Made by a program: the position numbers and the translations under genes
Source: Myxococcales bacterium
Lineage (GTDB): Bacteria > Myxococcota_A > Polyangia > Polyangiales > Polyangiaceae
Assembly (NCBI GenBank): GCA_030590865.1
Contig: JAUVCD010000004.1
Location: forward strand, 1-36,513
Direction of reading: 5' to 3'
DNA: 36,513 nucleotides
Shown: piece by piece, positions 1 to 8,020 of the stretch
Numbering within the stretch: the first letter of the stretch is position 1
Layout: each line of letters opens with the position of its first letter
The notes under the pieces: generated by a model
What the model saw: only the letters and a program-made list of their open reading frames with translations
Databases searched by the model: none
What the model was told of the DNA's origin: nothing

Positions 1-112
1 GGTGTCCATCGTCTACCCCCTCGTGGGGCGCCGGGCCGCGCCGGGGCCCCTCGCCCAGGCGAGGGGCCCCGAAGCGGCCCGACGCGCCACCAGGAGTTAC
101 ACGATGGACACC
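1..112. repeat. Long near-perfect palindrome (56-nt arms)
   Basis: Bases 1-56 are nearly the reverse complement of bases 57-112. The outer 12 bases (GGTGTCCATCGT and ACGATGGACACC) match perfectly. The inner 13 bases on each side of the centre (GGGGCCCCTCGCC and GGCGAGGGGCCCC) also match perfectly. By hand count 47 of 56 positions pair with no gaps. The symmetry runs to base 1, so the element may extend upstream of the window. As RNA it would form one long hairpin. It could be a terminator between genes, a structured RNA or a miniature inverted-repeat element, and the sequence does not decide between these. There is no clear U-tract. Confidence 0.75.
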
Positions 113-354
113 AGCCCCAGCAGCGTGAGTCCTCTTGCTCACAGCACCGCCGTCCGCCACGAGTCCCCTTCCGCCCCGCGCTCGAACCCCCGCTCGCCCC
201 CGCTTCCCTCACGCTTCCGCCCCCGACCTAGACCAAAACATCGGGCCCGGAACGGGCTCGGGGTAGCGCTCGGGCGCGTGCCCGTGGCGGAAGCGGAAGC
301 GACAATTATCCTGTCACAGGGGGCCACAGTGCTTCCGACCCACACTGCCGCCGT
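113..354. other. Region with no supported gene
   Basis: Between the palindrome and the 3' end of the barrel-like gene I see no convincing gene. The ORF starting at base 104 has an AGGAG seven bases upstream, but it encodes only a Pro/Arg-rich string and runs into the convergent gene. A short GC-rich stem (GCCCG/CGGGC, about 245-257) lies roughly 100 bases downstream of the leftward gene's stop and could help termination. Confidence 0.4.
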
Positions 355-1704
355 TCAGAAGATGTAGGCGGCGGTCAGGGGGATGGAGATGAGCTGGTCG
401 ATTGCTCCGCCTGCGACGTAGCGATCGCCCGGCTCTGGCGCGAAGGAGGAGAAGAGGCGCAGGTAGCGCACTCCGGTGCGGATCTCGAACCCCGCGCCGA
501 CCGACAGGCCGATCAAGAGGCCCAGATCGATCCCCGCCAGAGAGGGGGCGCGGAAGCGGTCGTAGAGCTCGCCGCCGCTGAGAGGGCCGACGTAGGCGAA
601 GCTCGGTCGCAGCGTGAAAAGGTCACCCATCGGGAGGGTCGCACCCACACCGACGCTCAGAAATACGTATTCGGCTGTTGCGATTTCATCGGCGATCGCG
701 GCGCCAGCATCACTTTCAGGCTCGATGGTGAAGTTCTCAAAACCGAACGCCCCAGTCAGGGCGAGGGTTGCCGGGCGATCTGAGTCGCTGAGCCGTAACC
801 GGTAGACGAGCCCAGCGCTGAAGCGATTCCAGGTGGTGCTGAACCGCATCGAGTCGTCCTCAGTTCGCGAGGCCAGCCCGAGGGCATGCATGGTGGCCAC
901 GCTCAAGCCCAGGTCGCTGGCTACCGGCAGCTGCAAGGTGGCTGCAGGAAACACCACCCCGCTCAGCGACAGCGCTGGGACGCCAAACACCTCGTAGGGA
1001 CGCAGGTTGTTGCCCATGCCGTCGCTGTAGGAGAAGAAGCGGCCACCGATCTCGAGGCCGGCGCTCACATCGAACAGCTCGCGGCCCGCGCGGTGGGTCA
1101 CGAAGGACGGCTTTGGGGGGGGCAGCACGTCGTCCTCAGCCGGCGCCGGAGCCGGCTCGGGCGGCCCTTTGGGTTCCGGCGGAGGCGGTGGGGCGAGGGC
1201 CTCGAGGGTTTCACCGATGGCGGAGGCGATGGCTGCGATCTGATCGTCCTCGCTGCCTGCCAAAGACACCGGCTCGTCGACGACCGCCTCGCCACTGTCG
1301 TTGACCAGCAAGAGCACGAGCTCCAGGTGTCCTCCTCTGGCCCGCAGCCTGCCCAGCACCGCAGCCTCGATGCCCGCCCCTTCGATGGCCTGGTGGATCA
1401 CCTTCAGCAGCGGGCGCCGCTTGCTCGGCGACGTGAGGGCGTAGCCGATCGGGCCGGGCAAGCCTGCGTTGCGGATCGCGCCGGTGAACTGTTCTGGCTC
1501 GATGACCTGGACGCCGGTGGGCACCATCGTGAGTACCAGCTGTCGGGCGTCGTCTGCGCCTCGGCCCTCGATGTGAACAGCGATCCGCGCTTCCTCGGCC
1601 TCAGGCGACTGCGCCGCAGCGGATGCCGCCATGGTGGCGAGGGGCACACAAACTCCGACCGTCATGAGGACGATTCGGAGGAGCAGTACGGCTGACCTCC
1701 GCAC
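355..1704 (-). CDS. Secreted protein with C-terminal outer-membrane beta-barrel-like domain
   Basis: The 449-residue product begins at GTG with an AGGG about eight bases upstream. It has a signal peptide of about 32 residues ending in ASAAAQ. Next comes a soluble alpha/beta region (about 35-165) resembling N-terminal domains of periplasmic or TolB-like proteins. A proline-rich linker (about 168-200) follows, then about 240 residues of alternating polar and apolar strands. The chain ends in AAYIF, and a terminal aromatic residue is typical of outer-membrane barrels. I infer an outer-membrane protein with a periplasmic domain and do not recognise the family. The codirectional gene upstream is the pseudokinase, about 180 bases away with a strong hairpin between, so this gene is probably transcribed separately. 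Confidence 0.75.
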   Translation of the reverse strand: MRRSAVLLLRIVLMTVGVCVPLATMAASAAAQSPEAEEARIAVHIEGRGADDARQLVLTMVPTGVQVIEPEQFTGAIRNAGLPGPIGYALTSPSKRRPLLKVIHQAIEGAGIEAAVLGRLRARGGHLELVLLLVNDSGEAVVDEPVSLAGSEDDQIAAIASAIGETLEALAPPPPPEPKGPPEPAPAPAEDDVLPPPKPSFVTHRAGRELFDVSAGLEIGGRFFSYSDGMGNNLRPYEVFGVPALSLSGVVFPAATLQLPVASDLGLSVATMHALGLASRTEDDSMRFSTTWNRFSAGLVYRLRLSDSDRPATLALTGAFGFENFTIEPESDAGAAIADEIATAEYVFLSVGVGATLPMGDLFTLRPSFAYVGPLSGGELYDRFRAPSLAGIDLGLLIGLSVGAGFEIRTGVRYLRLFSSFAPEPGDRYVAGGAIDQLISIPLTAAYIF

Positions 1705-1853
1705 TCTGTCACCCTACCACTGGAGCGCGTGGAGCGGGCAGAGCCATCACTGGGGCGCACGACGCCGGCTATCACGACTGCTCGACTGGCTTTCGATGTT
1801 GTCGGGCAAAGCGCCCCCCTGAGGGCCAGCCGGGCCCGCCGGTCGTCCGTTCG

Positions 1854-1880
1854 AGGGGGCCGTTCGTTGAACGGCCCCCT
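1854..1880 (-). terminator. Strong hairpin after the pseudokinase gene
   Basis: AGGGGGCCGTTC, loop GTT, then GAACGGCCCCCT gives a perfect 12-bp stem three bases beyond the TGA of the leftward pseudokinase gene. There is no T-run, so intrinsic termination is inferred from stem strength and position only. Confidence 0.65.
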
Positions 1881-1883
1881 GGT

Positions 1884-2915
1884 TCAATTGACGGCCGTGG
1901 CAGCGGCTCCGTGCGGGGCCTTGGTGACATGGCCCCCATCCCTCCGGGCAACGCCGTCGATGACCGTCGACTCCACACACGCCTCGAACTGTGTCCAGGT
2001 GTCGAACCCCGCCACGTCTCGCCCACCGATGACTCGAACACCGCTTGCCGGCGGAGCGTCGGCGGCTCCGTATGGCTCGGCGTGCTCGTGGGTCGCTTCG
2101 AGCCACCCAGCGTTCATTTCGGCGATGGTCCTGAAGCGAGCCTTGGGATCCAGCGACAGGGCTTTGCCAAACCACGCGGTGAGAGCGGCATGGGTTTCAG
2201 GTGACAGGCCTGGAAGCTCCAAGGGGGCGACCCTTCCTTCATGGATAGAGACCAGCTGTGCGGCGAGCGACCGGCGCGAGAACGGTAGGCGTCCCGTGAT
2301 TGCCTGGTAGGCGAGCACGGCAAAGGCCCACAAATCGTCCTGCTCGTCCGCCGGAGCTCCTGTGAGCCGCGCTGGCGACATGGTGGTTTGCTCCAAAGAG
2401 GGCACGGTGCCGATCTCCTCGTTGCTAGGCGCGACCTGCGCGAGGCCGACTTCCAGCAGCGTGACGAAGAGCGGTTGCGTTGGCGACAGGAGCACCGAGC
2501 CAGCATGGAGATTGCCGTGGATATGTCCGCGACGATGAAGGGATGCCAGGGTCTTTGCGATTTGCGCAAAGAGCGTGCGGGCTTGCCCCAAGGCCTGTGG
2601 CCCCTTTTCGCTCAACCCATGGGCTAGCGTCTCGCCGTCGCGCCATTCGGTGATCACAAAGGGCGTGTGGGTCGGGGTCAAGCCGTGGTCCAGCGTGCGA
2701 GCAATGTGGGAGCAGCGCGGCATCGTGGTACTCCGCACAAACCGCTTGAAGCGCTCGAAGCGCGCGACGTCGGCTTCGCCAGGTGCGCGATCCACGAACC
2801 TCACGACCACCTGGCGGCCATCCACCACGCCCAACCAGGCGTTGCGACCTCGTGCCGAGAGGGGGCCGACGACCGTCAAGTCTTGGACCATGTCGTGTGG
2901 GGCATGCTGGCTCAT
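1884..2915 (-). CDS. Ser/Thr pseudokinase
   Basis: The product is 343 residues. I chose the ATG at 2915 because GCGGAGGTCACC sits directly before it; the longer track ORF has an unrelated N-terminus. The overall plan is a Hanks-type kinase, with a lobe running through VITEWRDGETL, a catalytic-loop region, an activation segment and DLWAFAVLAYQAITGRLPF. Almost every catalytic residue is replaced. There is no glycine-rich loop, and the beta-3 lysine reads Arg (VVVRFV). HRDLKxxN reads HGNLHAGS, DFG reads EVG, and the APE-like motif reads SPA. The structural Asp of subdomain IX is kept. No membrane segment or extra domain is seen. The fold should persist but phosphotransfer is unlikely, so a scaffold or regulator role is probable. 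Confidence 0.85.
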   Translation of the reverse strand: MSQHAPHDMVQDLTVVGPLSARGRNAWLGVVDGRQVVVRFVDRAPGEADVARFERFKRFVRSTTMPRCSHIARTLDHGLTPTHTPFVITEWRDGETLAHGLSEKGPQALGQARTLFAQIAKTLASLHRRGHIHGNLHAGSVLLSPTQPLFVTLLEVGLAQVAPSNEEIGTVPSLEQTTMSPARLTGAPADEQDDLWAFAVLAYQAITGRLPFSRRSLAAQLVSIHEGRVAPLELPGLSPETHAALTAWFGKALSLDPKARFRTIAEMNAGWLEATHEHAEPYGAADAPPASGVRVIGGRDVAGFDTWTQFEACVESTVIDGVARRDGGHVTKAPHGAAATAVN

Positions 2916-3521
2916 GGTGACCTCCGCTTCGTTTTCCACCGTTCGTAGACTGGTAGAAGCAGATTCTGGGCCAGAACCGATGCCCCGGGAATCATTGCTA
3001 TTTGTTGCGCAGATGGCCGATTTTGCTATCGGGAGGCCCGGAACCGAATCGTATCGGGGGGGGTGAAAGCAGCCCAGGAGCAATGAGCGCAACCGTCTGT
3101 CCGCTGGCGACCGATCCAACGGCCAAGCCTGGTTTCCGCCGCTCATGAAGCGGTCCCACCAGCACTCGCCACGGCCGGACGGCGACGGTACTCGTCGGCA
3201 GGTCACCTGCAGCGCAGGCAAGGGCGGGCGGCTGGGGCGTCTCCCCCCCAGCCTGACACCAATTCATGCCATGCGGCCGCCGTGGGGAGATGCATGGCTG
3301 GGTCCCGATGGCCGTCAAGATCACTTCCTGCAATGCTTGCCCAACACTGCCGAGCGGTACCAGCATCGCAGCGGAACCGCTCCGACGACCCACCGCAAGG
3401 GGCGCAGGCCTCGTGACCATGGGGCACCACCCTGCTGCTCCGGGGGGAGGTTTCGGCGCCACGCCAGTTGCTGGCGCGCAATGTGCATCGCATCCTGGAT
3501 CTTTCTGCAATCGAGCGGTTC
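2916..3521. other. Divergent intergenic region, about 600 bp
   Basis: This lies between the leftward pseudokinase start and the rightward membrane-tail gene, so promoters for both should be here. I cannot place a convincing -35/-10 pair. It contains a run of eight G (about 3056-3063) and a small perfect stem CGCCAG-TTG-CTGGCG (about 3462-3476). ORFs in the track here show no protein-like features. Confidence 0.4.
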
Positions 3522-3959
3522 ATGAACGGTCACGAGCACGACGAGCCTCCTGGGGACTCCGAGGAGGGGGGGCGCAACGACGAGGAAAACGCCGAAGCGT
3601 TTCATGAGGCCACGACCAGGGTCATGGACCGAGGCAGACGCGCCGCCGATCCCGCCGACTTGGCGAAGGGCAACACCGGCGTGTTGGATCCCAATGCGGT
3701 GAACCGCCGCGGGCTACCCTTTTCGAAGCTCCGCGGACGTCGCCAGGGAGAGAGGCGGAGCGCAAACAGCGTGTGGAGCAAGGAGCCGTCGATCGACCGA
3801 GATGCGCTGCCGAGCGCTCTGGCGCCGAGCTCGGGCCGAGAGTCGCCGCCACCATCCCCAGCTGCGCCTGCACGAGGCAATGCGGTCTGGATCGTGACGC
3901 TCCTGTTGCTTGCCCTCGTTGCCGGCTTCCTCGGGGTGCTCTTGCTTGCAGGATTGTGA
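3522..3959 (+). CDS. Hypothetical protein with C-terminal membrane anchor
   Basis: The product is 145 residues from ATG 3522, or 163 if the TTG at 3468 is used; neither start has a strong ribosome site. The first 115 residues are hydrophilic and charged (acidic at the start, then Arg-rich), followed by a Pro/Ser-rich stretch. The chain ends in one hydrophobic helix (NAVWIVTLLLLALVAGFLGV region) with only a few residues after it. This is the layout of a tail-anchored inner-membrane protein with a disordered cytoplasmic part. I do not recognise a family. It lies 33 bases upstream of the S1 protease gene on the same strand and may be cotranscribed with it. Confidence 0.6.
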   Translation: MNGHEHDEPPGDSEEGGRNDEENAEAFHEATTRVMDRGRRAADPADLAKGNTGVLDPNAVNRRGLPFSKLRGRRQGERRSANSVWSKEPSIDRDALPSALAPSSGRESPPPSPAAPARGNAVWIVTLLLLALVAGFLGVLLLAGL

Positions 3960-3992
3960 GCGGCCTCATTTTCAGAACCCAGCACCGAGCCA

Positions 3993-5387
3993 ATGAAGAA
4001 GATCACCTCGACGACAAACCACATCGGCCGCCCACAATTTGTGAACCGCCTGGTGGTTGCATGGGCCATCACCCAAGGGCTGGCCTGCAGCCCGCAGCCG
4101 CCCTCAGATGACTGGGTGCGCGAGGCAGAACAGGCCATCGTGAACGGATCCCTGGAAGATGGCTGGCCCGGAGTCGGGGCGTTAGTCTTCTCTCACACCT
4201 ACGACGGCTATGGGAGCAAGGGGATCTTCTGCACCGGGACCCTGATCCACCCTCAGTGGGTGCTCACGGCAGCCCATTGCCTCCGAGAGCCTGGGTTCAC
4301 CCCGCCCCCGTACATCATCCACTTCTACGTGGGGCAAGACGCCCGCACATCCGGAGTCGGTCTACCGGCCCAGGGCGAGGTCTTGTCCGTGGATGCCATT
4401 TTTGCCCATCCTGCTTACGCTTCGGACGAGGACGCAGACATCGCTCTGGCTCATTTGGCACAGCCCGCCGCCAACGTTTCCTACTACTCACTCAACCTGT
4501 CCTCCACCCTCGTCGAGTCGGGGCATCCTTCCTTGCTCTACGTCGGATTCGGGGTCGATGACGGCGTGGCGGTGACCGGTCAGGGCATCAAACGATCGAC
4601 GTCGATGACGATCGACTGGTTTGATGCCAAACGCTACTACAGCCTCTATCTGGGAAGCGGCACCTGTTACGGCGATTCGGGCGGTCCTGGACTGTACGGC
4701 GAGGAAGCCAACGGGGTCATCGTCGGCGTCAACTCGAAGCACTACTCCAATGGTGGAGTGGACTGCCAGGACGGCTACGTTGCTCGCACACGAGTGGATA
4801 CCTACCACCCATGGATCGAAGCGACTCTGGCACAACCGATCCCGTCCTGCTCGAGCGATCCGTCGATGTGTTCCTGCTCTGCCGGTTGCCAACCCGATGG
4901 GACGTGTGACTCGACAGCTTGCGCAACGCTGCTGTGCGGGGAGGTTCTGTCTTGTGGCGCTGGATGCGCAGCGGCCCCAAACTGCTTGGTGGCGTGCTAC
5001 GCGAACGGTACTCCGCAGGCACGAGTGCTCTACCAGGAGCTGTTCGAATGTGGACAGGTGAGCTGCGACGGCCTCGGTGGCGCTGCGTGGAATGCCTGCA
5101 TCTCGTCCGCATGCAGTCTGGAGCTCGCCGCCTGCGAAGCCGACGAGGAGTCTGCCCCCCCACCTGACGCCGGTTCACCTGATGCTGCCTCCTCGCCCCC
5201 TGATGACGCACCGGCGACCGATCCCGACGCAGACCACGAGACTCCTGAAGCCGCGAACGACACGCATGGGTGCTCGACAGGTGGCGGATCGTCGGCTCCG
5301 ATTGGTTGGCTCACGATGCTGGGGGCGTGGGTCACGCTCCTGCGGCGCCGTGGGCGGAACCCTGCTGCCCAGTCCACCGGAAGCTAG
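3993..5387 (+). CDS. Secreted trypsin-like (S1) serine protease with MYXO-CTERM-like tail
   Basis: The product is 464 residues. An N-terminal hydrophobic segment ends in GLAC, so Cys32 could be lipidated. The S1 domain begins at IVNGS (about 49-53), the usual neo-N-terminus of a trypsin zymogen. It carries the full triad: His95 in TAAHC, Asp149 in DADIAL and Ser229 in GDSGGP. A cysteine-rich region (about 285-385) follows, then an Asp/Pro/Ala-rich linker. The C-terminus has Gly-Cys-Ser, a hydrophobic helix and LLRRRGR. Cys, membrane helix and Arg cluster together are the layout of the MYXO-CTERM sorting signal known in myxobacteria. It should act at the cell surface or be released. The substrate is unknown. 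Confidence 0.9.
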   Translation: MKKITSTTNHIGRPQFVNRLVVAWAITQGLACSPQPPSDDWVREAEQAIVNGSLEDGWPGVGALVFSHTYDGYGSKGIFCTGTLIHPQWVLTAAHCLREPGFTPPPYIIHFYVGQDARTSGVGLPAQGEVLSVDAIFAHPAYASDEDADIALAHLAQPAANVSYYSLNLSSTLVESGHPSLLYVGFGVDDGVAVTGQGIKRSTSMTIDWFDAKRYYSLYLGSGTCYGDSGGPGLYGEEANGVIVGVNSKHYSNGGVDCQDGYVARTRVDTYHPWIEATLAQPIPSCSSDPSMCSCSAGCQPDGTCDSTACATLLCGEVLSCGAGCAAAPNCLVACYANGTPQARVLYQELFECGQVSCDGLGGAAWNACISSACSLELAACEADEESAPPPDAGSPDAASSPPDDAPATDPDADHETPEAANDTHGCSTGGGSSAPIGWLTMLGAWVTLLRRRGRNPAAQSTGS

Positions 5388-5409
5388 GTCGGGTCGCTGC
5401 GCCGGGGCC

Positions 5410-7590
5410 CTAGTCCTGGGCTTGGGTCCCCAGCGGCTCCGGCGGCGAGAGACCTGTGGACAGCACTTTGCAGGTGACAGCGGACCCATTGCAGCCGCAA
5501 ACGTTCCCGCCCAGGTCCGTCACCGCATAGGGGTCACCGAACCACTCCTCGCCGTTGAGATGGATGACGTTGCAGAAGAACCGATTGCCGCCGATGTGCA
5601 CGCTGGTGCCGAAGACGGTCAGTCCGGCCCGCTCGCTTTGCTCGATGAGGTTGTCGCTCAAGGTCACGGCGGTGACCAAGCCGGCTCCGACAGCCACGAC
5701 GCCGTCGCCGCCGAGCCCATCCGAGAGCTGCGGGTGTGTCGCCCGCACCGTGGTTCGCTCGAGCACCAAGTCTGCTCCGTAAGCGAGCACCCCACTGGTA
5801 TGGCTGCCCGTCACCAGGCAGTCACGCACCGTGGCGCTGGCACCAGCGCCGACCAGCCCGTCGGTGCCCACGTTCTGGGACACGACGCCCGCCCCCTGAC
5901 TTTGGGTTGCATCATCTGGCAACGAGTCTCGGACCGCCGTGCGGTCCAGCACCAAATGGGAGTCGCTCGCGGTCACGCCCGAATCCTGGTTGCGCTCGAT
6001 CCAGCTGTCGCTGATCGTCACGAAAGCTTGGATGCCATCGTCGGAAGGCTGGGCGTTGACGCCCCGGCCGAAATGGCCCTCTGACAGATTCGAGTAGGTG
6101 TCCCGAATGATGCAGTCTTCGATGACGATCTGGCCGCCGGAGGTGCCCACAGCGGAGCTGTAGTTGCGCTCGATGATGCAGTCGCGCAGCGTTAGCTGCG
6201 CGCCAACGGAGCTGAGCGCGCTGTGGCTTGCGCTGACGCCCCGCCCGAAATAGCCGGTGGTCGGGTGAGGAACCGAGTCACGAATGATGGTGGATTCGAT
6301 CACCAGCGAGGCCCCGAACACGACAACGCTCGTCGAGGAATTGCGTTCGAACAAGGCGTTCCGGACGGTCGTTTCTCCTGTTAGCCCCGTCGCATCGTCG
6401 TTGCGAACGAGCAGGCCGCGACCGCCGTCGCCGCTTGGAAGGGGTACGCCATCACGTACCATGGTCGCCTCGATGGTTGCCGAGACCCCCTTCAGGCTGA
6501 TGTTTGCTCCCCCGTTGCGTTCGATCAGACTTCCCTGGATCGTCAGCGTCGAGAGCGAGGCGGTGGGCACATCGACCTGCGCATAGATCCCGTAGCCGAG
6601 ATCCCCAGCGAGCGGCGCGTGGTCGCGAACGATGCTGTCGATGATGGCCGCGCTCGAGCCGTTCACATAGAGTCCGAGCTCTGTGTTGCCTTCGATCAAG
6701 CTGCCCGTGATCGTGACGTTCGAGGCTAGCCCCGATGCGCGATCGATGTCCAAGCCGCGATCGTGGCCGTTGCGAATGACCGTGTCTTCGATATCGATGG
6801 TGGCGCCACGAACGAAGATGGCGGTGCCGCCAGCTCCCTCGATTAGGCTCCCCCGCACCGCCGTGTCGTTGGCGAGCAGCAACCCCGCGAAGCCGGGTTC
6901 GCGGATCCAGACCCGATCCACCAAGCTGCCATCGGCGTCTGTCACCAGGGCTGCTGGCGGCCCGCTGATCGCGAGCCAATGGAGCTGCACGGCAGCGTTC
7001 GCCTCGATGGTGGCCAAGGCGCTGCCGCTGCCGACAATCTCGACTAGCGAGGGGCATCGCCCCCAGATGGCCAGCGATTCGTTCACCACCAGGTTCTCAA
7101 CGTAGCTCCCCTCGGCGATGGCCAGGGTGCCATCGGCCGGTGCAGCTGCGATGGCATCCGCAATGGTCGTCCACGGCTTGGCGCTGGTGCCGTCGCTGTC
7201 GCCGCCGGCATAGCTAGCGTCCACGTAGTGGGTGCCCGGTTCGACGGGAATGTCACCCCAAGGCGGGCTGCCGCAGGGGTGGACCTCCCGACAGCTCGTT
7301 TCGCCGGGCAATGCCATGAGACCCGGCCCGCAGGCTTGGGTCGGCAAGATTGGCTCGCAGCCGTCATCGGCAGGCTCGAAGCCCGCGCCGCACTGCTCTG
7401 GCGGGATGCCGGCGCCCGTGCCGGGCGCCACACAGCTACCGTCCTCCAAGGTGGTTTCACCGATTGCGCAGCCGAGCGGCGGTTGGCCGCCGGAGCCGCC
7501 CTCGCCGGTGGTCGAGCCTCCACCGTCGCTTTCGCCACCGCAGCCGACCATGGCGATCGATACGACTGCCGTCCACGCTCGTAAGTCCAT
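5410..7590 (-). CDS. Right-handed beta-helix repeat lipoprotein
   Basis: The product is 726 residues from ATG 7590; a GTG two codons earlier shares the same GAAGG ribosome site. The signal peptide ends in AMVGC, a lipobox, followed by a Gly/Ser/Thr-rich tether. A cysteine-containing stretch leads into THYVDASYAGGDSDGTSAKPW, which opens DUF1565/pectate-lyase-like beta-helices. The next roughly 500 residues repeat short rungs such as SLIERN, TTIRDS and DSWIERN with their glycine turns. The final part has CNGSAVTC. I infer a cell-surface parallel beta-helix, possibly adhesive or polysaccharide-binding. No catalytic acid cluster typical of a lyase is obvious. It converges on the protease gene with a gap of about 22 bases. 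Confidence 0.85.
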   Translation of the reverse strand: MDLRAWTAVVSIAMVGCGGESDGGGSTTGEGGSGGQPPLGCAIGETTLEDGSCVAPGTGAGIPPEQCGAGFEPADDGCEPILPTQACGPGLMALPGETSCREVHPCGSPPWGDIPVEPGTHYVDASYAGGDSDGTSAKPWTTIADAIAAAPADGTLAIAEGSYVENLVVNESLAIWGRCPSLVEIVGSGSALATIEANAAVQLHWLAISGPPAALVTDADGSLVDRVWIREPGFAGLLLANDTAVRGSLIEGAGGTAIFVRGATIDIEDTVIRNGHDRGLDIDRASGLASNVTITGSLIEGNTELGLYVNGSSAAIIDSIVRDHAPLAGDLGYGIYAQVDVPTASLSTLTIQGSLIERNGGANISLKGVSATIEATMVRDGVPLPSGDGGRGLLVRNDDATGLTGETTVRNALFERNSSTSVVVFGASLVIESTIIRDSVPHPTTGYFGRGVSASHSALSSVGAQLTLRDCIIERNYSSAVGTSGGQIVIEDCIIRDTYSNLSEGHFGRGVNAQPSDDGIQAFVTISDSWIERNQDSGVTASDSHLVLDRTAVRDSLPDDATQSQGAGVVSQNVGTDGLVGAGASATVRDCLVTGSHTSGVLAYGADLVLERTTVRATHPQLSDGLGGDGVVAVGAGLVTAVTLSDNLIEQSERAGLTVFGTSVHIGGNRFFCNVIHLNGEEWFGDPYAVTDLGGNVCGCNGSAVTCKVLSTGLSPPEPLGTQAQD

Positions 7591-7596
7591 CGGCAC

Positions 7597-7918
7597 CAGC
7601 CTTCAGTCACGATACCACATGAGAATAGGCGGTCCGATTTCGGCCCTAGGGTCCGAGATGAGCGAGGCGACTAGGCAACCCGAACGGTCGGAGACGGCGA
7701 CGACCCGATCCCCTTCCCATGCGAAGCGCCGTGATACTCTGAGGTGGATGTCGTCCTACCGCGCTCCTCTCCGAGGGATGCGATGCTCGTTGTTGCTCGT
7801 CGTTTGGAGTCTCGCCATGGGCGCAGGCTGCACCGACGAATCTGCAGCCGCCGGGCGCGCTCTAGCAGGCTGGTTCCCAGCGCCTGCTGGGCCAAAGTGG
7901 CGGCTGCCATGGCAGCGG
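7597..7918. other. Intergenic region between kinase and beta-helix genes
   Basis: About 320 bases lie between two leftward genes. The region holds a terminator-like hairpin (7864-7888), a 14-bp perfect palindrome GCTGCCATGGCAGC (7903-7916) just after the kinase stop, and a doubtful small rightward lipoprotein-like ORF. The promoter for the beta-helix gene should be in the lower part but is not recognisable. Confidence 0.45.
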
Positions 7919-8020
7919 TCAGAGCGTGTCTTCCATCGGGCCCTTGACCTTGACCTTCTCCTTCTTCTTCTTGGTCAATGGGGCGACGATACGCCGCTTG
8001 GCCGCCGGTTTTTTCTCTAG
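7748..8020 (+). CDS. Doubtful small lipoprotein-like ORF
   Basis: A 90-residue ORF with an internal ATG at 7778 encodes MRCSLLLVVWSLAMGAGC, which looks like a short lipoprotein signal. After about 55 residues it runs 100 bases into the antisense of the kinase 3' end, where the sequence is clearly the shadow of the Lys-rich kinase tail. It also overlaps the likely terminator hairpin. It may be chance or a decayed gene. Confidence 0.18.
   Translation: MSSYRAPLRGMRCSLLLVVWSLAMGAGCTDESAAAGRALAGWFPAPAGPKWRLPWQRSERVFHRALDLDLLLLLLGQWGDDTPLGRRFFL
7864..7888 (-). terminator. Hairpin after the kinase operon
   Basis: AGCAGGC-TGG, loop TTC, CCA-gc-GCCTGCT forms a 10-bp stem with a two-base bulge. It lies about 30 bases beyond the stop of the leftward kinase gene. 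No T-run is present. Confidence 0.45.

Noticed and set aside
104-367. Rightward ORF from ATG 104 with AGGAG upstream
   Set aside because: The product is a Pro/Arg-rich string without protein-like pattern, the ribosome site is part of the palindrome arm, and it runs into the convergent barrel-like gene.
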